64,000 nt of DNA from Phaeobacter gallaeciensis DSM 26640. Its GTDB lineage: Bacteria > Pseudomonadota > Alphaproteobacteria > Rhodobacterales > Rhodobacteraceae. The notes beneath the pieces are model-generated. The model was not told the origin of the DNA and did no database searches. It was given only the letters and a program-made list of their open reading frames with translations. Below, piece by piece: positions 1-7,016 of the stretch; positions within the stretch are counted from its first letter, which is position 1, and every line of letters begins with the position of its first letter. The stretch covers positions 1,433,001 to 1,497,000 of the forward strand of contig NC_023137.1 of assembly GCF_000511385.1 (NCBI RefSeq), given 5' to 3'. Position numbers and translations under genes: made by a program.

Positions 1-273
1 TTTTCGGCCGGGTGAGCCGAAAACCCAGTGGTAGGCCAGAAGATAGGCAAGCAGCACCGAGATGCCGGTGACCAGTATGCAGACGCGTGCGGTGCGCAGC
101 ATAATATTGAGTGCATCGGCGTCGGTCAGCATCCGCACATAGTTCTCGGCGCCCGGTTCGGGCCGGGAGACGGACCATCCGAAGACACCCAGAAGTGGCG
201 CCAGATAGACCGCCAGGAACAGGGCAGGCAGTAGCCACATGGCAATGGTGTGTATATTGAACCGTGCGGCCAT
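1..273 (-). CDS. ABC transporter permease, N-terminal part (cut by window start)
   Basis: This is the start of an inner-membrane permease of a polyamine-type ABC importer. The reading frame opens at an ATG at 273 and stays open to base 1, so the 3' part lies outside the window. The visible 91 residues hold a short cytoplasmic end, a first hydrophobic segment (about residues 10-32, rich in Leu/Ala/Val), a hydrophilic loop and a second hydrophobic segment (about 63-85). This is the usual N-terminal layout of PotB/PotC-like subunits. It lies 21 bases downstream of the binding-protein gene and surely belongs to the same operon. A second permease gene would be expected further left. The substrate cannot be read from this fragment. 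Confidence 0.8.
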   Translation of the reverse strand, partial: MAARFNIHTIAMWLLPALFLAVYLAPLLGVFGWSVSRPEPGAENYVRMLTDADALNIMLRTARVCILVTGISVLLAYLLAYHWVFGSPGRK

Positions 274-294
274 CCTGCTGCCCCCTCCTATGCT

Positions 295-1398
295 TTAGCT
301 GCTGATTAGCGCCAGATATTTGTCCAGTGCAGTGCCATAGTGGTCTGCGTACCATTCCGCCTGTAGTACAATCTGACGCTCCAGATTTTCCTCCGAGCTT
401 GCATCCACATGTTTCATCTCGTCCGAAACCAGCGCATGTGCGGCGGGGTTGGCCGGACCATTACCCAGTTCGTTCAGCAGGGTCACCTGATTGTCCGGGT
501 TCTGAGCCAGAGCGATGAACTCCATTGCTGCCTTGGCACCGGCGGGGTTGCCCTTGATCACGGTCCAGCCAGACGGCGACACCAGCCCCTGATCAAAGGT
601 CCAGTCGACCTCGCCTTCGGTGTCCTGTTTGGTCAGGTTCGCGCGGGTGTGCCACAGCAAGCCCATCGAGGCCTCGCCGTCGCGCAAAAGCTGCTGGCTT
701 TCGGCGCCCGAGGACCAGAAGCTGATGATATGCGGCTTAAGCGCTTCGATCTTGGCTAGCGCGCGATCCACATCCAGCGGATAAAGCTCGGCAGGTGCAA
801 CGCCATCGGCCAGCAGTGCGGCCTCCAGCACGCCGGTCATCCATTTGTAGAGCGTGCGTTTGCCAGGGTATTTTTCCACGTCCCAGAAGTCGGCCCACGT
901 GCGGGGGGCATCATCGCCGAACCGGGCGGCGTCATAGGCGATGACATTGCTGTAGAAATAGGACGGAACGTAGAATTCACCATCAAAGCCCGGTTCGATC
1001 TTGCTGCGGTCGACAATAGAGTAGTCGATCTTTTCCATCATCCCTTCGCGGCCCAGGCGGATCGCGGAATAGGGTTCCGCATCGCAGACGTCCCAGCGTA
1101 CAGATTTGCTTTCATACTGGGTCTTCATTGAGCCTTCGAGGGGGCCGGATCCGTCGATTTTCAGCTTGTTTCCGGTGGCCGTTTCATAGGCCTCGGCAAA
1201 GGCTGCGGAGTAGGCATCAATCGCATCACCGCCCCAGTTGACCACGACCAGTTCCTTGCCTGCGGCCTGAGCGCCTGGCGCGGCGACAGTCGCGGCTCCC
1301 AAGGCCACCAGCCCGGTCAGAAATCCGCGGCGATCCAGCCTGCCGCTGCGGAAGCGCTCGGCCAGTAGCTCACAGCAGTCTCTTTGAAAGTTGTTCAT
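295..1398 (-). CDS. ABC transporter substrate-binding protein, PotD-like, Tat-exported
   Basis: Periplasmic solute-binding protein of about 367 residues that would capture the substrate for the adjacent permease and ATPase. Residues 23-29 read RRGFLTG, a twin-arginine motif, followed by a hydrophobic stretch and a probable cleavage site after AQA (about 45), so export by the Tat route is likely. The mature part starts with ELVVVNWGGD, typical of spermidine/putrescine-type binding proteins. I chose the ATG at 1398 because GGGAG lies just upstream; an in-frame ATG at 1416 would add six residues without a better ribosome site. Linkage to an amidohydrolase through a shared DNA element suggests the ligand may not be a simple polyamine. 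Confidence 0.85.
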   Translation of the reverse strand: MNNFQRDCCELLAERFRSGRLDRRGFLTGLVALGAATVAAPGAQAAGKELVVVNWGGDAIDAYSAAFAEAYETATGNKLKIDGSGPLEGSMKTQYESKSVRWDVCDAEPYSAIRLGREGMMEKIDYSIVDRSKIEPGFDGEFYVPSYFYSNVIAYDAARFGDDAPRTWADFWDVEKYPGKRTLYKWMTGVLEAALLADGVAPAELYPLDVDRALAKIEALKPHIISFWSSGAESQQLLRDGEASMGLLWHTRANLTKQDTEGEVDWTFDQGLVSPSGWTVIKGNPAGAKAAMEFIALAQNPDNQVTLLNELGNGPANPAAHALVSDEMKHVDASSEENLERQIVLQAEWYADHYGTALDKYLALISS

Positions 1399-1458
1399 TG
1401 TTTTCTCCCTGGTCATGTTGCGCCGACTGTCGCTTCGGACAGAGCAGCCCTGGTCTTG

Positions 1459-2541
1459 TTAATCGGCAATCACGATGCTGTTTTCGGGCGACCAACTGAC
1501 CCACAGTTCACTGTCAACATGTGGCAGCGCGCCATTCGCGCTGTGAGTGGAGGCGCTAATGGTATGGCCCTGCGGTGTCTCCAGCACCAGATCGCTATGC
1601 GAGCCCTGATAGGTGGTCTGGACCACCCGGGCGGGTAGTACATTGGCCTGATCGGCAGGGTGTTCGGCGCTGAGGGTCATGTGTTCTGGTCGTACCGCGA
1701 CGCTGGCGCCGCCGGCCACGTGGTTTCCCGGATTTGCAGCCGAAAGCGTTGTGCCGTCCAGATTGCCGTGCAGCAGACCGCCGCTGATGCCGGGGTTCGC
1801 TACCGGGAAGATATTGATCTGCCCCAGGAATTCCGCGACAAACCGCGAATCCGGCGCGTTATATATCTGGTCAGGCGAATCCAGCTGCATCAGCCTGCCG
1901 TTATTGAAAATTGCGATTTTATCGGACATTGCCAGCGCCTCACCCTGGTCGTGGGTGACAAAGACAAATGTGGTTCCGGTTTCCTCATGCACCCGTTTCA
2001 GTTCGCTCTGCATTTGTTCGCGCAGATTGCGGTCGAGTGCTGACAGGGGCTCATCCAGCAGCAGCACATCCGGTTGGAACACCAATGATCTCGCCAATGC
2101 CACCCGCTGCTGCTGGCCGCCGCTGAGTTGCGAGGGTTTTTTGTGGGCATGTTCAGTAAGGCCAACGGTTTCGATGATCCGCCCCACCTTCTGTTTGCGC
2201 TCGGCGCTGTCCATCTTCCGCACCCGCAGGGGGTAGTCGACATTCTGCCAGACCGTCATATGAGGAAACAGCGCATAGCCCTGGAACACCATGCCGAAAT
2301 TGCGCTCCTCGGCCACCATTGCGCTGATGTCCCGGCCGTCTTTCATCAATTGACCTGAAGTCTGTTCGGTAAAGCCTGCGAGGATCATCAGAAAAGTGGT
2401 CTTGCCGGACCCAGAGGGGCCGAGGAAGGTCAGGAACTCGCCCTTGTTGATCTCCATGCTGACATCGTGCAGAGCCTTGAAATTACCATAGGACTTGCAG
2501 ATGTTGCTGGCCGCGATTTGTGACACTAACTGGCTCCCCAT
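1459..2541 (-). CDS. ABC transporter ATP-binding protein, PotA/FbpC-like
   Basis: Cytoplasmic ATPase that powers the importer encoded downstream. From the chosen start it has 360 residues: Walker A GPSGSGKTT at 41-49, Q-loop near VFQGYALFP at 85-93, signature LSGGQQQR at 139-146, Walker B VLLLDEP at 159-165, an H-loop in FVTHDQ, and a C-terminal TOBE-like region that usually contacts the ligand or regulates transport. I prefer the ATG at 2541, preceded by AGGA at good spacing, over a GTG at 2601 that has no ribosome site and overlaps the proposed operator. It is the first gene of the operon (ATPase, binding protein, permease). Confidence 0.9.
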   Translation of the reverse strand: MGSQLVSQIAASNICKSYGNFKALHDVSMEINKGEFLTFLGPSGSGKTTFLMILAGFTEQTSGQLMKDGRDISAMVAEERNFGMVFQGYALFPHMTVWQNVDYPLRVRKMDSAERKQKVGRIIETVGLTEHAHKKPSQLSGGQQQRVALARSLVFQPDVLLLDEPLSALDRNLREQMQSELKRVHEETGTTFVFVTHDQGEALAMSDKIAIFNNGRLMQLDSPDQIYNAPDSRFVAEFLGQINIFPVANPGISGGLLHGNLDGTTLSAANPGNHVAGGASVAVRPEHMTLSAEHPADQANVLPARVVQTTYQGSHSDLVLETPQGHTISASTHSANGALPHVDSELWVSWSPENSIVIAD

Positions 2542-2597
2542 CGTTCCTGGCCCCGGCAGGCCCTGAGCATTGGCGAGAGGATTGCAGTCAGTTTTTT

Positions 2598-2613
2598 TCA
2601 CGTCAAATGAAAG
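2598..2613 (-). promoter_or_regulatory. Candidate LysR operator, copy A (upstream of the ABC operon)
   Basis: Read on the minus strand, these 16 bases are CTTTCATTTGACGTGA, identical to 3666-3681 on the plus strand in front of the amidohydrolase gene; identity continues to 19 of 20 bases through the following A-rich part. The copy ends 57 bases upstream of the ABC ATPase start and points toward it. It also contains TTTCA-N7-TGAAA as a small inverted repeat. A chance 16-base repeat within 1.1 kb is very unlikely, so a shared regulatory site is the simplest reading. That LysR is the protein bound is inference. Confidence 0.6.
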
Positions 2614-2658
2614 TAATTTCCGTGTTTGAATGAGATTTTTTCATGAATTGAGCTATGA

Positions 2659-3597
2659 CTAACTCTGCGTTTGCAGCGTGTATTCCTGGAACCAGCGCGA
2701 CAGCCAGTCGATTGCCAGTTGGCAAACCCGCCGTTCCATCCGCTCTTTCTGGATAACGATGTAATAGGCGTGGGGGCCGCGAATATCGATATCAAACAGG
2801 CGTACCAGCTTGCCCTCGCTCAGCGCGTGGCGGCCCAGGATGTCGTCGCCGATGGCAATTCCAACTCCGGCAATAGCGGCGTTGATATTTTGGGTCACGT
2901 CCGAGAACATGATGCCCTTGCTCAACTCAAAGCTTTTGTTGCTGGCGGCGGATAGCCAGACCACCCAATCGCTTTGATTGCGGTGGTGCAGCAGTGGCAG
3001 TTTTACCAGATCCTCGGGTGTTCGGATGCGGCCGTGGCGCTCTAGGAAGGCGGGCGAACAGACCGGGAAAGCGCGTGGGGTGAACAGATGCTGGACGTGC
3101 TGGCCGGGCCAGTCACCGTCACCGTAAATGATCGAGAAATCAGTTTGATCGTTGAGAATATCACTACGGTCGGTTTCGTTGGTAATTTCGAGGTCTATGT
3201 TTGGGAAAAGGTCCAAGAACTCGGTGATATGGTAGGCGAGCCAATAGCTGCCAAGACCTGATGCACAGTTGATCCGCAAGGGTCCAAAGGGTTCGCTGCC
3301 GCTCAACGGAGCGTTGGCGCGTTCGACGATCTCCAGCGCCTTGCGGATATCCCGAACATATCGGTTGCCAGCCGACGTCAGCTCGACTTTTCGGCCCGCG
3401 CGGCTGATCAGTTTGACACCCAGCATTTGCTCCAGATTGCGCAATTGGTGCGAAACCGCGCTGGGGGTCACGAACATCGCCTCTGACGCTTTGTGCAGGC
3501 TGCCCAACCGCGAGACCGCCTCCAGCATCCTTAGGGCGGTCATTGACGGGTAATGCCGACGGGCATCGCTTGCGTCTCTTTCGGCCATGCTGCCCAT
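2659..3597 (-). CDS. LysR-family transcriptional regulator, GcvA-like
   Basis: DNA-binding regulator of 312 residues. The N-terminal winged helix-turn-helix spans about residues 18-77 (ALRMLEAVSRLGSLHKASEA, then PSAVSHQLRNLEQMLGVKL), followed by a substrate-binding effector domain with the usual PLRI... and ...GVGIAIGDD... signatures. The ATG at 3597 is chosen because AGAGAGG lies about 8 bases upstream. The gene sits between the ABC operon, which runs the same way, and the divergent amidohydrolase-cobW pair. Both neighbours carry the same 16-bp element in their upstream DNA, so it probably controls both, with a co-inducer related to the transported compound. Confidence 0.9.
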   Translation of the reverse strand: MGSMAERDASDARRHYPSMTALRMLEAVSRLGSLHKASEAMFVTPSAVSHQLRNLEQMLGVKLISRAGRKVELTSAGNRYVRDIRKALEIVERANAPLSGSEPFGPLRINCASGLGSYWLAYHITEFLDLFPNIDLEITNETDRSDILNDQTDFSIIYGDGDWPGQHVQHLFTPRAFPVCSPAFLERHGRIRTPEDLVKLPLLHHRNQSDWVVWLSAASNKSFELSKGIMFSDVTQNINAAIAGVGIAIGDDILGRHALSEGKLVRLFDIDIRGPHAYYIVIQKERMERRVCQLAIDWLSRWFQEYTLQTQS

Positions 3598-3633
3598 GAT
3601 TGGTACCTCTCTGCGATAGGTTTCGGTCAACAT

Positions 3634-3687
3634 ACGTGAGAAAACTTCAGAGCACAGTCGAATTTCTTTCATTTGACGTGAGAAATT
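3634..3687 (+). promoter_or_regulatory. Candidate LysR operator, copy B with an upstream half-site
   Basis: In the 180-base space between the divergent LysR and amidohydrolase genes, bases 3666-3681 repeat the 16-bp element found before the ABC operon. Around it AATTTCT (3661-3667) and AGAAATT (3681-3687) form a perfect inverted repeat separated by 13 bases. ACGTGAGAAA occurs at 3634-3643 and again at 3676-3685, 42 bases apart, close to four helical turns. Dyad plus phased half-site is the normal architecture of a LysR regulatory region. No clear -35/-10 pair was identified. Confidence 0.6.
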
Positions 3688-3777
3688 TTGCGTTCTTACT
3701 GTATTCGGACAGGCTAGCCGTGCTTTCGGACATGATGGCGAGAGGGCGGGGCTTCGGGCCAGGGAAAGGACTATCGC

Positions 3778-5526
3778 ATGGTTTCGAGCGCCGGAATCCG
3801 GTCGACCAACACACCTGAGGGGTTGCCTGCGGCAGAATTGGTGTTGCTGAATGGGCGGATTTACACCGTTGATACGGCCCAGCCCTGGGCCGAAGCGGTG
3901 GCGATCAAACACGGACGGTTCATCGCCGTTGGCAGCAACGCTGACATGGAACCTCTGATTGCCGATTATACCCATGTGCATGATCTGCAGGGGGCTTTCG
4001 CGATGCCGGGCCTGTACGACATGCACACCCATCCTGACCTTGCTCTGGGGCCGAAGTATTCGGATTATCTAGATGTAGGTCTGGAGACACCAACCCCGGA
4101 ACAAGTGCGCGACGCTATTCTGGCTTATGCTGGTGAACATCCGGGCGACGGATGGATTTTCGGGAAGCACTTCGTTCACTACGGATTCCGCAAGGCGGGG
4201 CTGCAGCCAGGGCGCGACTGGCTCGACAGTTTTATCCCCGACCGGCCGGTTGCGATCATGGACCGGATGTGGGGCAGTTGCATGGCCAACTCCAAGGCCT
4301 TGGAGTTGGCAGGTGTCAGCAAGGATACGGTGGATCCCAACAATGGCTACATCGTGCGCGATCCGCTGACGGGAAAGCCGGACGGTATCCTGGTTGACGG
4401 CGCCTATGCGCTGATCATGGCAGCGATGCCGCCGCCGCCGATGCACGCTTTGACCCGGGCCTACCGTGAAGGCGCTCGGTTTCAGTCCGCCCGCGGCGTG
4501 GTGGCCACCAAATACGTTCATGTCTGCGAACGACGGCTGGATGCGCTGCGGGCGATTGATCTGGCCGGTGACCTGCCGGTACGGGTTGAGGCGGCGATCA
4601 GCTGGCAGGACGATATTTTTCCGGTGCGCCGCCGCTGGGAACTGCTGGCGGGTGAGCGGCACTATTATCGCTCCAAACGGCTGAACGCAAATGCGGTGAA
4701 GTTCCATTTTGACGGCACCTCCGAGCCCCGGACCTCCTACCTGATTGCCCCGTGGCCGAACGAAAAGACCTGGCAGGGATCGCTGAACCTGACGCCTGAG
4801 CATATCTACGATATGGTTGCGGAAATGGACCGCAAGCGGATCCGGGTAATCGCCCATTGCACGGGTGATGGCGCCTCCGACATTTTTTTGGATGCAGTGG
4901 CCGAATGCCGCCGCCGGAATGGTGTGGGCGGAATGCGCCACCAATGCGCACATTCCACCTTGCTGGATGAAGGCAACCTGGCCCGTTTTGCCGAACTGGA
5001 CGTGATTGCCGAGTTCTCGCCCGTGGGTTGGTTCCCGTCAGAGTTCACCATCGGCGCGCGCTCGTCTTTCGGGGAGCGTTTGCAGGAGGCCTACAACGTG
5101 CGCGGAGTGCTGGATGCAGGCGGAGTTACCGTAATGGGCACCGACTGGCCGGTCAGCAGTATTGACCCTTGGTTCGGATTCGAAACACTTGTCACCCGCG
5201 AAAATCCCCGCGCGGAGATGGAGGGGAGGCTGGGCCAGTCAATCACCCCGCAAGAGGCGATCCGGATGCTGACCATTAACGGCGCCTGCGCCATGGGCTG
5301 CGAGGATGTGTCAGGCTCGATCACAACGGGCAAGACCGCCGATATCATCGTCCTGGATCGCAACCTTTTGGAGATCGAGGTCAAGGGCAACTGGCACAAG
5401 TCGCAGGTGCGGCTGACCATGGTAGATGGCGAGGTTGTGCATGACCCTGAGGGCTGGATGCAGGGCGCCGAGTTCGAAAGCCGCATCACCTCTCCAGTTC
5501 CAGACTTCATCCCGGCGGACATCTGA
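3778..5526 (+). CDS. Metal-dependent amidohydrolase, YtcJ-like
   Basis: Cytoplasmic hydrolase of 582 residues in the amidohydrolase superfamily, expected to cleave an amide or related C-N bond. Visible metal-site motifs are HTH at 83-85 (after AMPGLYDM), a lysine at 308 in AVKFHFDG that is the usual carboxylated bridge, histidines in IAHCTGDGA and HQCAHSTL, and the late aspartate in GTDWPVSS (about 456). This order matches YtcJ-type members of roughly 550-600 residues. No signal peptide is seen. The stop overlaps the next start in TGATG, coupling it to a CobW-type GTPase. The physiological substrate is unknown; uptake by the neighbouring ABC importer is an inference from the shared regulatory element. 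Confidence 0.85.
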   Translation: MVSSAGIRSTNTPEGLPAAELVLLNGRIYTVDTAQPWAEAVAIKHGRFIAVGSNADMEPLIADYTHVHDLQGAFAMPGLYDMHTHPDLALGPKYSDYLDVGLETPTPEQVRDAILAYAGEHPGDGWIFGKHFVHYGFRKAGLQPGRDWLDSFIPDRPVAIMDRMWGSCMANSKALELAGVSKDTVDPNNGYIVRDPLTGKPDGILVDGAYALIMAAMPPPPMHALTRAYREGARFQSARGVVATKYVHVCERRLDALRAIDLAGDLPVRVEAAISWQDDIFPVRRRWELLAGERHYYRSKRLNANAVKFHFDGTSEPRTSYLIAPWPNEKTWQGSLNLTPEHIYDMVAEMDRKRIRVIAHCTGDGASDIFLDAVAECRRRNGVGGMRHQCAHSTLLDEGNLARFAELDVIAEFSPVGWFPSEFTIGARSSFGERLQEAYNVRGVLDAGGVTVMGTDWPVSSIDPWFGFETLVTRENPRAEMEGRLGQSITPQEAIRMLTINGACAMGCEDVSGSITTGKTADIIVLDRNLLEIEVKGNWHKSQVRLTMVDGEVVHDPEGWMQGAEFESRITSPVPDFIPADI

Positions 5527-6455
5527 TGGACACGCGCGTTCCGGTTACCCTCATCGCTGGCTTTCTTGGGTCTGGAAAAACCACCTTGATCAATACTCTT
5601 CTCCAGGGGGATCACGGGTTGAACATCACCGTGCTGGTCAATGATTTCGGTGCGGTCAACATCGACGCCGACCTGATCCTGAAGCGTGAACGTGAAGTCG
5701 TGGAGCTTTCCAACGGTTGTGTTTGCTGTTCAATCCAAAGTGATTTGGTGGCGCAGTTACAGACCCTGTTCCGGTCAGAACACCCGCCGACATATCTGTT
5801 GATTGAGGCAAGCGGCGTTTCTCAACCCGGCCGCATTGCCTCGGTGTTCAGCTATCCGCAGCTGCGAAACTATGCACGGCTCGATGCGGTCGTAACACTG
5901 CTGGACGTCGAAAACACCGACATGCTATCTGACAACTGCCAGCAGCTGGTACAGGCGCAGATCGAGGCTGCGGATATTGCGGTCCTGACCAAGACCGATC
6001 TTGTCGCAGCGCAAAGGGTCGCAGACTTCCGCGAGCGGTGGCTGTTCCCGGATCTACCCAGCTATGAGGCCTGTAAGGGAAATGTTCCGGTGCAGTATCT
6101 GCTGGACACCGGTCGACATGACCCAGACAGCTCAGCCTTACTCAAATCCAACCCAGCGGCCGGATTTTGCTCGCAAAGCTGGTCATCGCAGAAGCCGTTT
6201 CGTTATGCCAGCTTCAAATCGGCACTGGCTGCCTTGCCCGCTTCGGTCTTCAGGGCAAAGGGTGTGCTACATTGCATAGACTTTCCGGATACTCGGATTG
6301 TGGTGCAGAAGGTCGGTTCCCGTTTGGAATTCCGCAAGGACGGCCCGTGGTGCGGAACTCCTCAAACCCGGTTGGTTGCCATAGGTGAAGATAGGCTGGA
6401 GCAGGACGGTTTCCTGCAAAACCATATGGAACAATCCCTGGCCGACTGCTCTTGA
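5526..6455 (+). CDS. CobW/G3E-family GTPase (putative metallochaperone)
   Basis: GTP-binding protein of 309 residues. It has a P-loop GFLGSGKTT at 12-20, the metal-binding CxCC motif (CVCC, 65-68) that defines the COG0523/CobW group, a Walker B-like LIEASG, a base-recognition motif TKTD at 154-157 (the usual N is T), and a CobW C-terminal domain. Family members use GTP hydrolysis to load metals such as zinc or cobalt into client enzymes. It overlaps the amidohydrolase stop codon by one base, so the two are co-translated; delivery of metal to that enzyme is a reasonable inference but not shown by the sequence. Confidence 0.85.
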   Translation: MDTRVPVTLIAGFLGSGKTTLINTLLQGDHGLNITVLVNDFGAVNIDADLILKREREVVELSNGCVCCSIQSDLVAQLQTLFRSEHPPTYLLIEASGVSQPGRIASVFSYPQLRNYARLDAVVTLLDVENTDMLSDNCQQLVQAQIEAADIAVLTKTDLVAAQRVADFRERWLFPDLPSYEACKGNVPVQYLLDTGRHDPDSSALLKSNPAAGFCSQSWSSQKPFRYASFKSALAALPASVFRAKGVLHCIDFPDTRIVVQKVGSRLEFRKDGPWCGTPQTRLVAIGEDRLEQDGFLQNHMEQSLADCS

Positions 6456-7016
6456 AGTCATGAAGGCCTCCGCCGGACGCACCGCTGACATCAGATTTCA
6501 CAATGGTTGGAGCCCCTTGCATATACTGTCATTTGGTGAGCGAGACGACAGGCTCATTCATCCCCAGCACGGCATCCTAAATCCTGACGTGTGTTCGCCA
6601 GTTGTAGCCGCCGGCAAGGACATCAACGCCGATTGCCATACTTCCATAGATCTGACCTCGGTAGGAGTAAGATGCAGGTGCTCAAATCAAAAAAATGTGA
6701 GAGCGAGAGAAAATGGGAAAAAGCATACGGCTGCGCTTTGCCATCAGACGATGTGAAATACACTTGGTGAGAGCGGCAGTCCGGCGCCGTCCTGTTCTGG
6801 ACGTCCGCATGCCGCTGATCACCATATCACTCGTTACTACAAAACTGTCTGACCGGCCCCCGGATAGTAAGCGCAGCCGCAGGCTCAGGGTTAACGTATC
6901 GTTATTTAGAGAGCCATTCCGGTATTCCTTACCTTACGTCACCTTTTGCAACGTGGCAGCGCGTTGGTGTGGTTTCGTCGATTGACGGCGGCGGCATCTG
7001 ATCGCAGTGTCTTGAT
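6456..7016. other. 561-bp spacer between the cobW-like gene and glnE, no convincing gene
   Basis: No open frame here has recognisable protein features on either strand, and the sequence is more AT-rich and less codon-structured than its surroundings. The best small candidate is an ATG at 6672 with TAGGAG five bases upstream, giving a 32-residue lysine-rich peptide ending at 6770; there is no supporting homology I can name. The glnE promoter presumably lies in the right half. The stretch could be a decayed gene remnant or simply regulatory spacer. Confidence 0.5.

Noticed and set aside
2659..4032. Extended LysR frame beginning at 4032
   Set aside because: The extension overlaps the divergent amidohydrolase gene and the proposed operator; the helix-turn-helix and ribosome site support 3597.
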